Source: SIG307 sp964545045 | Lineage (GTDB): Bacteria > Bacillota > Clostridia > Lachnospirales > Lachnospiraceae | Direction of reading: 5' to 3' | DNA length: 64,000 nt | Assembly: GCA_964545045.1 (NCBI GenBank) | Contig: CAZJEN010000002.1 | Location: 1-64,000, forward strand | Shown: in pieces, positions 50,171 through 59,842 of the stretch | Layout: the number at the start of each line of letters is the position of its first letter | How positions within the stretch are numbered: position 1 is the first letter of the stretch | Notes under the pieces: generated by a model | Told to the model about the DNA's origin: nothing | Seen by the model: only the letters and a program-made list of their open reading frames with translations | Databases searched by the model: none | Position numbers and translations under genes: made by a program

Positions 50171-53100
50171 GAGAACAGATATCAAAAAAGTGCTCGTCAT
50201 TGGTTCCGGCCCTATTGTCATCGGTCAGGCAGCGGAATTTGACTATGCCGGAACACAGGCTTGTCTTGCACTGAAGGAGGAAGGTTATGAGGTGATTCTT
50301 TGCAACTCTAATCCGGCAACCATTATGACCGACACCTCTATTGCGGATAAAGTGTATATGGAGCCGCTGACATTGGAATATATTGCAAAGATTATCCGTT
50401 ATGAGCGACCAGATGCAATCTTGCCCGGCATCGGTGGTCAGACCGGCCTTAATCTTGCCATGCAGTTGGAAAAGAAAGGGATACTTGCTGAGTGTCGTGT
50501 GGAGCTTCTCGGCACGAAAAGCAGTTCTATCGAACGGGCCGAGGACAGAGAACTGTTCAAAGAGCTCTGCGAAGAATTGGGCGAACCTGTGTTACCGTCC
50601 GATATTGCAAGTTCTGTTGAGGAAGGACTTAAAGTTGTAAAGAAAATAGGGTATCCCGTTGTTCTTCGTCCGGCATTTACGCTGGGAGGAACCGGAGGCG
50701 GTTTTGCCGACAATGAGGCAGAATTTCTGCCGCTTATGAAAAATGCCTTATCACTTTCTCCGGTCAGCCAGGTGCTGATTGAGAAGAGCATCAAAGGGTT
50801 CAAAGAAATTGAGTACGAAGTGATGCGGGATGGCAATGATACCGCGATTACGATTTGTAATATGGAAAACCTCGATCCTGTCGGCATCCATACCGGCGAT
50901 TCTATCGTAGTTTGTCCTTCGCAAACACTTTCGAATAAGGAATATCATATGCTCCGTGACAGTGCACTGAAAATCATCCGTGCACTGCAAATCGAGGGCG
51001 GTTGCAATGTACAGTTTGCTCTTGATCCGAATTCCTTTCAATATTATCTCATTGAGGTAAATCCGAGAGTATCCCGTTCTTCTGCGTTGGCATCCAAAGC
51101 AAGCGGGTATCCGATTGCACGTGTATCGGCAAAAATCGGTGTGGGTATGACGTTGGATGAAATTCGAATTGCGAATACCCCGGCTTCCTTTGAACCGACA
51201 CTTGACTATGTGGTTACCAAAATGCCACGTTTTCCGTTTGATAAGTTTGCGGATGCCAATAATTCACTTTCTACGCAGATGAAAGCTACCGGTGAGGTGA
51301 TGAGTATCGGGAGAACGGTAGAAGAAAGTCTTTTAAAAGCCATTCGCTCCCTGGAAATCGGACTTACTCATTTATATCATCCAAAGTTTGATGGAATGTC
51401 GGAAGCAGACCTGTCAGATTACATCAAAATCGGTACCGACGACCGTATTTATGCCATCGCACAGCTGTTGCGACTCGGCTGCAGTATTGAAAAAATTGCT
51501 GATGCGACCGCGATTGATAAATTTTTCATCCGTAAATTACATAACATTGTAGAGGAAGAAAAGGAGATTATAGATAACCCGGGCAATGTGGAGGTTTTGC
51601 GGGTGGCAAAGAAAATGGGCTTTTCCGACAAGGAAATCGGCATGCTCTGGAATATGCCGGATACGCAAATCTTCGACCTGCGTAGGACAAACGGCATCGT
51701 ACCGGTTTATAAGATGATTGATACCTGTGCCTCTGAGTTCGACAGTTATATTCCGTACTTCTATTCCACCTATGAAGAGGAAAACGAGTCGGTTATTTCA
51801 GCTCAAAAGAAAGTGATTGTGCTTGGTTCGGGACCGATTCGTATCGGCCAGGGAGTAGAATTCGATTATTCTACGGTCCATGCCGTACAGACAATCAAGG
51901 CGGCGGGATACGAAGCTATCATCATCAACAACAATCCCGAGACGGTTTCTACCGATTATACCTGCTCCGACAAACTTTATTTTGAACCGCTTTGCGTGGA
52001 AGATGTCATGAATGTGATTGAACTGGAAAGGCCGGAGGGTGTTATCGCAACACTTGGCGGTCAGACGGCAATCAATCTGGCAGAACCGTTGCATGCACGC
52101 GGAGTTAAGATTATCGGTACCGACTGTGATGCAATCGAACGTGCCGAAAACCGTGATGCATTTGAAAAACTTCTCAGCTCTCTGTGCATTCCGCAGCCGA
52201 AGGGACAGGCGGTAACCAGCATAGAGGCGGGAATCAGAGCCGCAGAAGAAATCGGTTATCCGGTGCTTGTGCGTCCAAGCTTTGTACTCGGTGGCAGAGC
52301 AATGCAGATTGTTTCCAAAGAAGAAGATCTCCGCAACTATCTTAAGACCGCTGTGGAGATTGATGAGGATAAGCCGGTGCTGGTGGATAAGTATATCCGA
52401 GGGAAAGAAGTGGAGGTCGATGCTATCTGTGACGGGAAGCATGTGTTTGTGCCTGGAATTATGGAACTTGTGGAGCGAACCGGCGTGCATTCCGGCGATT
52501 CCATCAGCGTTTACCCTTCCTACAGCATTTCGCAGAAGGTGAAAAAGACGATTTTGGATTATACCGAAAAACTCGGTCTCGGAATCGGCATTATCGGATT
52601 GTTCAACATTCAGTTTATTGTGGACGAACACGAGGCGGTTTATATTATCGAGGTAAATCCTCGTTCCTCGAGAACGGTACCGTTTCTTTCCAAGGCAACA
52701 GGCTATAGTCTTGCTGATATCGCTACCTTAGTCAACCTTGGAGTATCTTTGCCGGAACAGGGGATTTTTGATCTTTATCCGAAAGAAAAAGACCGTTTTT
52801 ATGTAAAAGCTCCGGCGTTTTCCTTTTCAAAACTTCGTGGCATGGATGCTTATTTGTCTCCTGAAATGAAATCCACCGGAGAGGCAATCGGCTATGATAA
52901 AAAGCTGCACCGCGCAGCATATAAAGCAATGGTTGCATCTGGATTGACACTTCGTAACTACGGAACCGTTGTAGTCAGTGTCGCTGATGAAGACAAAGAA
53001 GAGATGCTGCCGCTTGTTCGTAGATTTTATAATATGGGCTTTAATATAGAAGCGACTACTGTTACGGGTGAATTCTTAAAAGCAAACGGAATTCGTACAA

Positions 53101-53345
53101 GGATACGCCATAAGCCGAGCGAAGGCAGTGAGGAAGTGTTGGATTCTATTCGTGCAGGGTATGTCAGTTATGTAATAAATACCCGTGCGATATTATCGGG
53201 AAAGCACTATGGTGACGGAGTTGCGATTCGTTGTTGCGCAGCACAAAATAATATTACGATGCTGACGTCTCTTGATACAGTGAGAATGCTTCTGGATGTA
53301 CTGGAGGAGGTTACATTAGGAATCTCCACAATAGATGCGAAATGA
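50163..53345 (+). CDS. carB: Carbamoyl-phosphate synthase large subunit
   Basis: A 1,060-aa protein with the classic internal duplication. Two ATP-grasp halves each begin with a VLVIGSGPIVIGQAAEFDYAG-type motif (VLGSGPIRIGQGVEFDYS in the second) and carry EVNPRVSRSSALASKA / EVNPRSSRTVPFLSKATG. A C-terminal MGS-like allosteric domain follows (about 930-1060). GGAGGAGG precedes the start inside carA. Full length and uninterrupted. Confidence 0.96.
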   Translation: MPRRTDIKKVLVIGSGPIVIGQAAEFDYAGTQACLALKEEGYEVILCNSNPATIMTDTSIADKVYMEPLTLEYIAKIIRYERPDAILPGIGGQTGLNLAMQLEKKGILAECRVELLGTKSSSIERAEDRELFKELCEELGEPVLPSDIASSVEEGLKVVKKIGYPVVLRPAFTLGGTGGGFADNEAEFLPLMKNALSLSPVSQVLIEKSIKGFKEIEYEVMRDGNDTAITICNMENLDPVGIHTGDSIVVCPSQTLSNKEYHMLRDSALKIIRALQIEGGCNVQFALDPNSFQYYLIEVNPRVSRSSALASKASGYPIARVSAKIGVGMTLDEIRIANTPASFEPTLDYVVTKMPRFPFDKFADANNSLSTQMKATGEVMSIGRTVEESLLKAIRSLEIGLTHLYHPKFDGMSEADLSDYIKIGTDDRIYAIAQLLRLGCSIEKIADATAIDKFFIRKLHNIVEEEKEIIDNPGNVEVLRVAKKMGFSDKEIGMLWNMPDTQIFDLRRTNGIVPVYKMIDTCASEFDSYIPYFYSTYEEENESVISAQKKVIVLGSGPIRIGQGVEFDYSTVHAVQTIKAAGYEAIIINNNPETVSTDYTCSDKLYFEPLCVEDVMNVIELERPEGVIATLGGQTAINLAEPLHARGVKIIGTDCDAIERAENRDAFEKLLSSLCIPQPKGQAVTSIEAGIRAAEEIGYPVLVRPSFVLGGRAMQIVSKEEDLRNYLKTAVEIDEDKPVLVDKYIRGKEVEVDAICDGKHVFVPGIMELVERTGVHSGDSISVYPSYSISQKVKKTILDYTEKLGLGIGIIGLFNIQFIVDEHEAVYIIEVNPRSSRTVPFLSKATGYSLADIATLVNLGVSLPEQGIFDLYPKEKDRFYVKAPAFSFSKLRGMDAYLSPEMKSTGEAIGYDKKLHRAAYKAMVASGLTLRNYGTVVVSVADEDKEEMLPLVRRFYNMGFNIEATTVTGEFLKANGIRTRIRHKPSEGSEEVLDSIRAGYVSYVINTRAILSGKHYGDGVAIRCCAAQNNITMLTSLDTVRMLLDVLEEVTLGISTIDAK

Positions 53346-53357
53346 GAGGTGAATGAT

Positions 53358-54149
53358 ATGCAATTTACAAAGATGCATGGTTTAGGAAATGACTATCTGT
53401 ATGTCTACGGTGAAGTTCCGTCGGATATTGCAGAGCTTTCTGCCAAACTATCCGAGCGGCATTTCGGAGCCGGTTCGGATGGAATGATTTACATTTCTCC
53501 GTCGGATATTGCCGATTTTAAAATGCGCATCTTTAATGCTGACGGAAGTGAAGCAAAGATGTGCGGTAACGGTATTCGTTGTGTCGGCAAATATGTATAT
53601 GATAAAGGGTATACCGACAAGACCAGACTAAAGATTGAAACTTTGTCAGGAATTAAATCTCTTGATTTACATTTGAACGGAGGTGCGGTGAAATCGGTAA
53701 CTGTCAATATGGGTATTGCGGTACCGGAGAAAGAAAGTGTTTTGTGTGTGGATGATACGGAGATTCACTATATGCCGGTTTCGGTCGGTAATCCGCATGC
53801 GGTTATTTTCGTGGATGATATTGAAAATGCCCCGCTTACCACACTGGGACCGAAGATTGAGCACCACCCTGCTTTCCCGGGAGGTGTCAATGTAGAATTT
53901 GTGCAAGTTCTATCCGAGAAAGAACTGCGGATGCGTGTATGGGAAAGAGGGAGTGGCGTAACCATGGCGTGCGGAACCGGAGCTTGTGCCAGCGCGACGG
54001 CTGCTGTGGCAAAAAAGTTCTGCGATTATGATACTCCTATCTCTGTTCATTTAGACGGAGGGACCTTAAAAATTCAGATTGCGTCGGATGATACGGTGAC
54101 AATGACCGGTCCGGCAGAAATCGTATATGAAGGAGAGACAAAGATATGA
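53358..54149 (+). CDS. dapF: Diaminopimelate epimerase
   Basis: A 263-aa cofactor-free racemase turning LL-DAP into meso-DAP. The two catalytic cysteines sit in MCGNGIRCVGKYVYD and MACGTGACASATAAV; KMHGLGNDYLYV is the typical start. The ATG at 53358 has AGAGGTG 6 bp upstream; a GTG at 53349 lies in that site. It overlaps dapL by 4 bp. Confidence 0.95.
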   Translation: MQFTKMHGLGNDYLYVYGEVPSDIAELSAKLSERHFGAGSDGMIYISPSDIADFKMRIFNADGSEAKMCGNGIRCVGKYVYDKGYTDKTRLKIETLSGIKSLDLHLNGGAVKSVTVNMGIAVPEKESVLCVDDTEIHYMPVSVGNPHAVIFVDDIENAPLTTLGPKIEHHPAFPGGVNVEFVQVLSEKELRMRVWERGSGVTMACGTGACASATAAVAKKFCDYDTPISVHLDGGTLKIQIASDDTVTMTGPAEIVYEGETKI

Positions 54150-55348
54150 TTACACCCAATATGCATTATGCAGACTTAAAAGATTCTTACCTCTTTTTCA
54201 ATATTGCGCAGAAGACGAAGGCATATCTTGAAGCCAATCCTAATAAGCGCCTATACCGTATGGGTATCGGAGATGTATCACTACCGCTTCCGGAAGCCGT
54301 GATCAAGGCTTTGCATGAAGCGGTGGATGATCAGGCTGCAAAGGAGAAGTTTCATGGCTATATGCCGGAATGCGGCGCACCTTTTCTGCGAGAAACCATT
54401 GCAAAATACTATGGCTCAAGAGGTGTGATACTCTCGGTCGATGAAGTGTTTGTTTCCAGTGGTGCCAGTGATGAGCTTGGTGATATTCTTGATTTATTTG
54501 ACCGTGAAAGTTCTGCCCTTGTGATTGAGCCGGCATATCCTGCCTATGTGGATGCCAATGTCATGGCAGGAAGAAAAATCGTGCACCTTGCATCGGGCAA
54601 GGAGAACGGCTTTTTACCGGAGCCGAGCGAGGATTTGAAGGCAGATATTCTCTACCTATGCTCGCCGAATAATCCGACCGGTGCGGTATTTGACCGCAAG
54701 CAGCTTCAGGCTTGGGTGGATTTTGCAAATGAAAACGGTTCTGTTATTCTTTTTGATGCAGCATATGAAGCATTTATTGAGGATGAAACGCTGCCGCACA
54801 GCATTTTTGAATTAGAGGGAGCGAAAAACTGTGCCATCGAGATATGTTCACTTTCCAAGACGGCAGGCTTTACCGGTACGCGTCTCGGGTATACCGTAAT
54901 TCCGCAGCAGCTTATACGAAACGGCATGAACCTCAATGCGATGTGGGTACGTAACCGTACTACGAAAACCAACGGTGTATCTTATATTATCCAAAAGGGC
55001 GGGGCTGCTGTCTTTACTCCGGAAGGGCAAAGACAAATTCACGAGAATATCGGAATTTATAAGAATAATGCCAAGGTATTGATGGAAGCACTGGACGAGC
55101 TTGGTATTTGGTATTGCGGAGGGAAGAACGCTCCGTATATCTGGATGAAGTGTCCGGACGGTATGGGAAGTTGGGAATTCTTTGATTATCTGCTGAAAGA
55201 GATTCAGGTGGTCGGTACTCCGGGAGAAGGCTTTGGTGCTTGTGGGGAAGGGTACTTCCGTTTCTCTACCTTTGGCAGTCCGGAGGATACAAAAGAAGCA
55301 GCGCGTCGACTGGTCGAATTGCTCGGAAAGAAGCAGAATTTTATTTAG
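54146..55348 (+). CDS. dapL: LL-diaminopimelate aminotransferase
   Basis: A 400-aa class I/II aminotransferase that makes LL-DAP directly from tetrahydrodipicolinate and glutamate, bypassing the acylated intermediates. The PLP lysine is in CSLSKTAGFTGTRLGYTV; YLCSPNNPTGAVFDR and MGIGDVSLPLPEAV are family stretches. With dapF and lysA it covers the last three steps to lysine. Last gene of the 18-kb operon, ahead of a long hairpin terminator. Confidence 0.94.
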   Translation: MITPNMHYADLKDSYLFFNIAQKTKAYLEANPNKRLYRMGIGDVSLPLPEAVIKALHEAVDDQAAKEKFHGYMPECGAPFLRETIAKYYGSRGVILSVDEVFVSSGASDELGDILDLFDRESSALVIEPAYPAYVDANVMAGRKIVHLASGKENGFLPEPSEDLKADILYLCSPNNPTGAVFDRKQLQAWVDFANENGSVILFDAAYEAFIEDETLPHSIFELEGAKNCAIEICSLSKTAGFTGTRLGYTVIPQQLIRNGMNLNAMWVRNRTTKTNGVSYIIQKGGAAVFTPEGQRQIHENIGIYKNNAKVLMEALDELGIWYCGGKNAPYIWMKCPDGMGSWEFFDYLLKEIQVVGTPGEGFGACGEGYFRFSTFGSPEDTKEAARRLVELLGKKQNFI

Positions 55349-55489
55349 TCGAATTCTAGATTGTTTCGTAATGCGTGATGCTTTTGAAAATAAAGTGGGG
55401 TAAAACCGGGGTACGCCCAAAATGGTAACCCTACAAACCGCCTATATCAAGCCTTTTGCGGACTTTGCCTTTTCATTCGACTCCCCTCA

Positions 55490-55545
55490 GGTCCATAGAA
55501 AAAGAGGCTTGCGAGTTTACTCGCAGGCCTCTTTTTTTATGGACC
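55490..55545. terminator. Long bidirectional terminator between dapL and the RACo-like gene
   Basis: GGTCCATA (55490-55497) pairs with TATGGACC (55538-55545), and inside it AAAGAGGC-t-TGCGAGT pairs with ACTCGCA-g-GCCTCTTT, giving one long hairpin with T-tracts on both strands. It can end both convergent operons. Confidence 0.88.
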
Positions 55546-55599
55546 GGGGGAGGTCTGTATGCGTAAGGAAGAAAGGTCTGGCTTTCGGAAGGGGGCGCA

Positions 55600-55707
55600 A
55601 GGTGCCAGTGGGTCCACAATGTCCAGTGGACATTGGTACTGGACGGACCGAAGCGAAGCGTAGACCCTGTTATGCGCGGACCGAGCCGGGAGGCGAGACC
55701 GACTCCC
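55600..55707. repeat. Dispersed intergenic repeat, copy 2
   Basis: Contains the odd palindrome CAATGTCCA-G-TGGACATTG, then GACCGAAGCGAAGCGTAGAC and a second variant ending GAGACCGACTCCC. The same words occur at 19,371-19,425. A 98-codon frame across this stretch has repeat-like composition and no ribosome site, so I do not call it a gene. Confidence 0.6.
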
Positions 55708-55714
55708 TTATATT

Positions 55715-57709
55715 CTAATCGTTAAAAAGTACGCATGTTGTAAATGTCATTGTTCTTGAACCATAGTTATATTTTACTCCGGCAGAGGTACATACATCAC
55801 TGACAACCAGACCGTAAGCCTCCATAGAGGTGAAGGCTTCCTCTGGGAAGCGGCAAGGTTCATCCGGACAGGTGCATTTCGCACATTTTGTGCAAGTGCC
55901 TGCGGTCATCGGTAGACAAGGTATATCTCTCTTGCGAAGTTCTTTTACAAACTGAGCAAGCTTTTCTTTTACTGCCTGTTCGGTTGCCTGGATGCATTCC
56001 ACATCGAAATCATCCTCCATAATTCCGGTCATCTGGAGGAGAATGCCTGTGTTAAACTGTTTTGCTTTTGTAACGCTTTCCTCCAAGGTTCCGCAGTGAG
56101 GCGGGCAAGTCCAACGGGTGCCGTAGCTTCCGCAACGGCCTGCCTTACACATGTCACGAACCTCCCTACGGAAGGATAGGGAAGTAGTTTCAAACAGTCC
56201 CATATGAGAAAAGCCCAGTGCCTTAGCAAGTTTCAGAAACTCTCGGGAACGCTTGGGTTCAGGAAACAGCATTTCCTCAATGTAATTATCATTAAATTCC
56301 GGCATGCCGCCGAGGGTGATGCACGTAGCATCTGTAATGATGCGGCGGGCGTTTTCTTTTAACTCCGGGGAAGTAAGGAACGTTGCCGCGCCTTTTAATG
56401 CAGCATTTCCGATGACTTTGACTTTACGTTGCAGTCCTTCCGGAATCAATCCGATACGTATCGCTGACGGAATATTTAAATGACTTCCGAAGCCTCCGGC
56501 AATATAGAATGTGTTAATTTCTTCCTCGGAAGTGTCCGTTAATTCTAAAAGTGTTTTGATTCCGGCGGCAATAGCAGCTTTTGCCAGTTGGATGGAACGA
56601 ATGTCTTCTTGATTCACGGTTACACCGCTACTGATAACAACCGTTTCTTCTTCCATGTAACCGGTTTCATCGATGGAGCCGCAATCTAAAAGACACGCAA
56701 CGGCATCAATTATACCGGAGCCGCATAAGCCGATCGCGGGAGCGTTTCCGATGGTTTGGGCGTGCAGAGTATCATCTACCAAAGTTACATGTTCGATAGC
56801 ACCAGACACACTTTGGCATCCACAGGAAATTCCGGCACCTTCAAAAGCTGGACCGGCCGCAGTGGAGGCGGTGTAGAGGACACCTTTTTTCCAAAGTGCG
56901 AGTTCGCCGTTGGTGCCGATATCACAGAGCAGAGAGGTTTCTTCGGAATCACACATGCCGCTGTTTAGTACGGCGCAGGTAATGTCGGCGCCTACAAAAG
57001 CATGGATACAGTTGGGAAGATAAAGAGACTTACCGAGAAAGGTAGTTTCTTCACCGAAAAGGCAGTCTGCTTCAAAGGGGGAAGCAGATAAGGTCTTAGG
57101 ATTTCTTCCGGTCAAAAGATAGAGCATGGTGGTATTACCGGTGATGATCCATTGATCGATGCGTTCCAAATATCCGGTTTGCTTTGCCAGCTCTTTGATG
57201 CAGGAGGTAATGCCTGTCTGTAGTTCCTCCAAATGCCCGTGCATTGCCGCATCAATTCTGCCGATGACATCTGCGGCTACCACAGACTGCGGATTAAGCG
57301 CGGTGTTGGAAGCAAGACAATTCCCGGTGGACAAGTCATAAATCGAGAGAGCCACCGTGGTGGTCCCGATATCTACCGCAGCACCGATTCTGTTGTCCGA
57401 AGTACCACAGCCTTTGATGCTCTGCGTAGAGTTCTCTGTAAGTAAATGCGTATCGGCGCAAAGAGAGACGGTCGCATCTCCGAACAGTTTGGTGCGGCAG
57501 GACAGACGGAATCCAGCTGCCAGTTCTGTTTCATCCGGTTCTGAGATGGCGCCGGAGATGTCAATTCTGCATTTCGCGCAGACACCCCGCCCGCCGCAGG
57601 GATGGGGCATAAGAATACCGTTATGCTCCAATACCTGCTGTACGGTCGGGGTATCTTCAAAGTTTACGATGTATGTTTTATTTGTATCTGATACGGTTAA
57701 AGTAGGCAT
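55715..57709 (-). CDS. RACo-type corrinoid activation protein fused to a DUF2284 domain
   Basis: A 664-aa protein. Residues 1-90 are a [2Fe-2S] ferredoxin with C-x5-C-x2-C (HPCGGRGVCAKC) and a later Cys (LSCRTK). Residues about 110-510 are the ASKHA ATPase domain of corrinoid activators: AAVDIGTTTVALSI, DIGTNGELALWKKG, AGPAFEGAG, IAGGFGSHL. Residues about 515-664 are a Cys-rich DUF2284 domain (CGSYGTRWTCPPHC, CTKCAKCTCPDEPC). RACo proteins use ATP to reduce inactive Co(II) corrinoid to Co(I). The extra domain may bind an Fe-S cluster or metal as an electron entry point. Last gene of the leftward operon. GGAGA lies before the ATG. Confidence 0.88.
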   Translation of the reverse strand: MPTLTVSDTNKTYIVNFEDTPTVQQVLEHNGILMPHPCGGRGVCAKCRIDISGAISEPDETELAAGFRLSCRTKLFGDATVSLCADTHLLTENSTQSIKGCGTSDNRIGAAVDIGTTTVALSIYDLSTGNCLASNTALNPQSVVAADVIGRIDAAMHGHLEELQTGITSCIKELAKQTGYLERIDQWIITGNTTMLYLLTGRNPKTLSASPFEADCLFGEETTFLGKSLYLPNCIHAFVGADITCAVLNSGMCDSEETSLLCDIGTNGELALWKKGVLYTASTAAGPAFEGAGISCGCQSVSGAIEHVTLVDDTLHAQTIGNAPAIGLCGSGIIDAVACLLDCGSIDETGYMEEETVVISSGVTVNQEDIRSIQLAKAAIAAGIKTLLELTDTSEEEINTFYIAGGFGSHLNIPSAIRIGLIPEGLQRKVKVIGNAALKGAATFLTSPELKENARRIITDATCITLGGMPEFNDNYIEEMLFPEPKRSREFLKLAKALGFSHMGLFETTSLSFRREVRDMCKAGRCGSYGTRWTCPPHCGTLEESVTKAKQFNTGILLQMTGIMEDDFDVECIQATEQAVKEKLAQFVKELRKRDIPCLPMTAGTCTKCAKCTCPDEPCRFPEEAFTSMEAYGLVVSDVCTSAGVKYNYGSRTMTFTTCVLFND

Positions 57710-57735
57710 ATCGCGTCTCCGTTACATCATAGTGT

Positions 57736-58800
57736 TTAATATTTTCCGGCTTCCTTCACAGCGGCAACAATGGCCTTGAAGTTTTCCAAAGAAACCGTAT
57801 TCGGGATAGAATGGTCGGAGGAGAAAATATATCCGCCGTTTTCCTTCAGTTTCGGTACAAGACGATGAATTTCTTCTAAGATAGCGTCCTTGTTATCCCA
57901 AAGAACCGCATTGATACCTCCGTGAAGTACCAGTTTATCGCCATACTTTTCCTTTAAAGTAAGAGGTTCCATACCTGCCTTGACTTCCAACGGATTTAAG
58001 GCATCCAGCTTGATTTCCATCAACTGATCAACACGGGTCATAATGTCACCGCAGGAGTGCAGGTGGGCATAGATACCGTGGTCGTGAGCCCAGTCAATGG
58101 CTTTCTTGTGGAACGGCCGCAGCAACTCATCGTACATGTCGTTGGAGAAGAAGGTGTGTCCCTTGTATCCCATATCATCATACCAGAAGATGCTGTCGAA
58201 ATGATAGCCCTTTTCCCAAATTTGATCAAAATGTTTGATGGACTGATCCAGGTAAGTGCCGAACATATCCATCACCATGTCAGGTTCTTCATACATGGCA
58301 ATGAGCAGATTTTCGGTGCCCACCATCCAAGAGTGGGTGACATCAAAACCGAACCAGAAATCAGCTTCTACCCATTGTCCTTCAGCACGCCATTTTGCAT
58401 AATTGTCTTCTAAATACTTCCAGTTAATTCTGTTCGTACCTTCTAACATACGTTTTTTGCATTCGTTCCATCTGTCCTGATCGGTAACGTGGAAGTCCAG
58501 GAAATCCGGCGTGGAATCAATTTCTTTGTTATACCGCAGAGTTACGCCCCATTCGGTTGTTTTGGTAATACTGGTTTCGGTTTCCTCGATTACCTTAATC
58601 GGGTATTGCGGGGAGATGTCTACATTAATCTTCGCGACTTTATCAATACCGAAGAACTCACGCCAGTCGCAGTTTGCCGGCATTCCTTCTCTTTGCCAGC
58701 GGAGAAGAGTGCCTTCCCACGGAACATCGATGATGGGAACCCGGTCTGCTTCTTTGTGTTGGTACATGCGTAAAAAACGCTCATAAGATGTCAGTTCCAT
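57736..58800 (-). CDS. UroD-type corrinoid methyltransferase family protein
   Basis: A 354-aa protein of the uroporphyrinogen decarboxylase fold used by corrinoid methyltransferases (MtaA/MtvB/CmuA group). The zinc-ligand H-x-C is present in HLHSCGDIM, but the third-ligand position, usually S-S-G-C-D-I-P, reads S-S-D-H-S-I-P, so Cys is replaced. It is tryptophan-rich in the substrate half, hinting at an aromatic or other bulky substrate. Likely methyltransferase I (substrate to corrinoid). 3 bp after the MtaA-like gene. Confidence 0.85.
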   Translation of the reverse strand: MELTSYERFLRMYQHKEADRVPIIDVPWEGTLLRWQREGMPANCDWREFFGIDKVAKINVDISPQYPIKVIEETETSITKTTEWGVTLRYNKEIDSTPDFLDFHVTDQDRWNECKKRMLEGTNRINWKYLEDNYAKWRAEGQWVEADFWFGFDVTHSWMVGTENLLIAMYEEPDMVMDMFGTYLDQSIKHFDQIWEKGYHFDSIFWYDDMGYKGHTFFSNDMYDELLRPFHKKAIDWAHDHGIYAHLHSCGDIMTRVDQLMEIKLDALNPLEVKAGMEPLTLKEKYGDKLVLHGGINAVLWDNKDAILEEIHRLVPKLKENGGYIFSSDHSIPNTVSLENFKAIVAAVKEAGKY

Positions 58801-58803
58801 TGG

Positions 58804-59811
58804 TTAACCCTCCTGATTGTACATATTCAGTGCCTGAAAGAACGCATCCACATTCTCCCAGGATGCGGTATGCGGGATATCGCATCCGGAGGAGAGAATG
58901 AAATTAGGATAGTCTTTGCAACGACGCAGCAGTGTCAGGGTTTCTTCGGACATCTGCTCCGGAGATGCCTCCTTAAAGCAGGCGACCGGATCGATATTAC
59001 CCATTAATACGGCGTCAGTAGGTGCATTTTTTAACATTTCAAGCATATCCACGGCGTTGCCGTAATGGTATGCAGCAGCCCCCATCGGATAGAACAGGTG
59101 GGCAATTTGCGGAACGGAGTTGCCGCAGTTATGATAAATAACTGCAAATTCCTCTGTCTGAACCGCATCGATGATTTCTTTTACATAAGGGCAGGAGAAT
59201 TCCTCTGCCATGTCCGGACTTAACAAGCCGCATAACGGCTCTGCCATAATAATGCCGTCTGCACCGGCTTCTTTTAACGCCAGCGTGTAGTTGGTCAGAA
59301 ATTCCGTCGCTTTTTTTAATACTTCATGTACGGTTTCCGGCTCATCATAGCAGGTGTACATAATTTCGGTAACATCCATCAGACGTCCTGCCAGAGAAAA
59401 CGGTCCGATAATACCTGCAAATACCGGTTTGTCAGTGATTTTTTCTTTTGCAAGGCGGATGGCTTCCACGGCAACCGGGATTCTTCCGGCGGTCAAAGCC
59501 GGGACTACCAAAGCCTTTGCCTCGTCCTCGTCGGAAATCAGTTGTCCGGTAATTGCCGGAACTTCGTTTTCTCCGAATACGATAGCAGCGCCAAAGGCCT
59601 CTGCTTCCAGAGAAAGGTCCATCAAGCTGACGGCAGCAATCGTATCAGTGGAATGAGCTACCAACTCCATTGACTTAGCCTGCAGCTCGGCAGAAGTAAC
59701 CATTTCTCTTACGGTTACGCCGAGCTTTTGCATGGCCGGGAAGGATAAAATCGGCAGGGCATATGTTTTTTTGTCTGAAACAATGGTATGAAAAAACTGA
59801 GTCATGTTCAT
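58804..59811 (-). CDS. MtaA/CmuA-type corrinoid methyltransferase
   Basis: A 335-aa UroD-fold methyltransferase with the complete zinc triad pattern, H-x-C in VIYHNCGNS and the later Cys in LSSGCDIPH, as in MtaA-type enzymes that move a methyl group between a corrinoid protein and a thiol or other acceptor. Other motifs: PAMQKLGVTVREMV, GIIGPFSLAGRLMDV, DGIIMAEPLCGLLSP. Probably methyltransferase II or a second substrate-specific enzyme. GGAGG is 8 bp before the ATG. Confidence 0.87.
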   Translation of the reverse strand: MNMTQFFHTIVSDKKTYALPILSFPAMQKLGVTVREMVTSAELQAKSMELVAHSTDTIAAVSLMDLSLEAEAFGAAIVFGENEVPAITGQLISDEDEAKALVVPALTAGRIPVAVEAIRLAKEKITDKPVFAGIIGPFSLAGRLMDVTEIMYTCYDEPETVHEVLKKATEFLTNYTLALKEAGADGIIMAEPLCGLLSPDMAEEFSCPYVKEIIDAVQTEEFAVIYHNCGNSVPQIAHLFYPMGAAAYHYGNAVDMLEMLKNAPTDAVLMGNIDPVACFKEASPEQMSEETLTLLRRCKDYPNFILSSGCDIPHTASWENVDAFFQALNMYNQEG

Positions 59812-59842
59812 GGCGTTTTCCTCCGGTTTTAAATCGGCAAGA

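Noticed and set aside
55422..55718. 98-codon open frame on the plus strand after dapL
   Set aside because: It crosses the long terminator and the dispersed GC-rich repeat, has no ribosome site and has a repeat-like composition.
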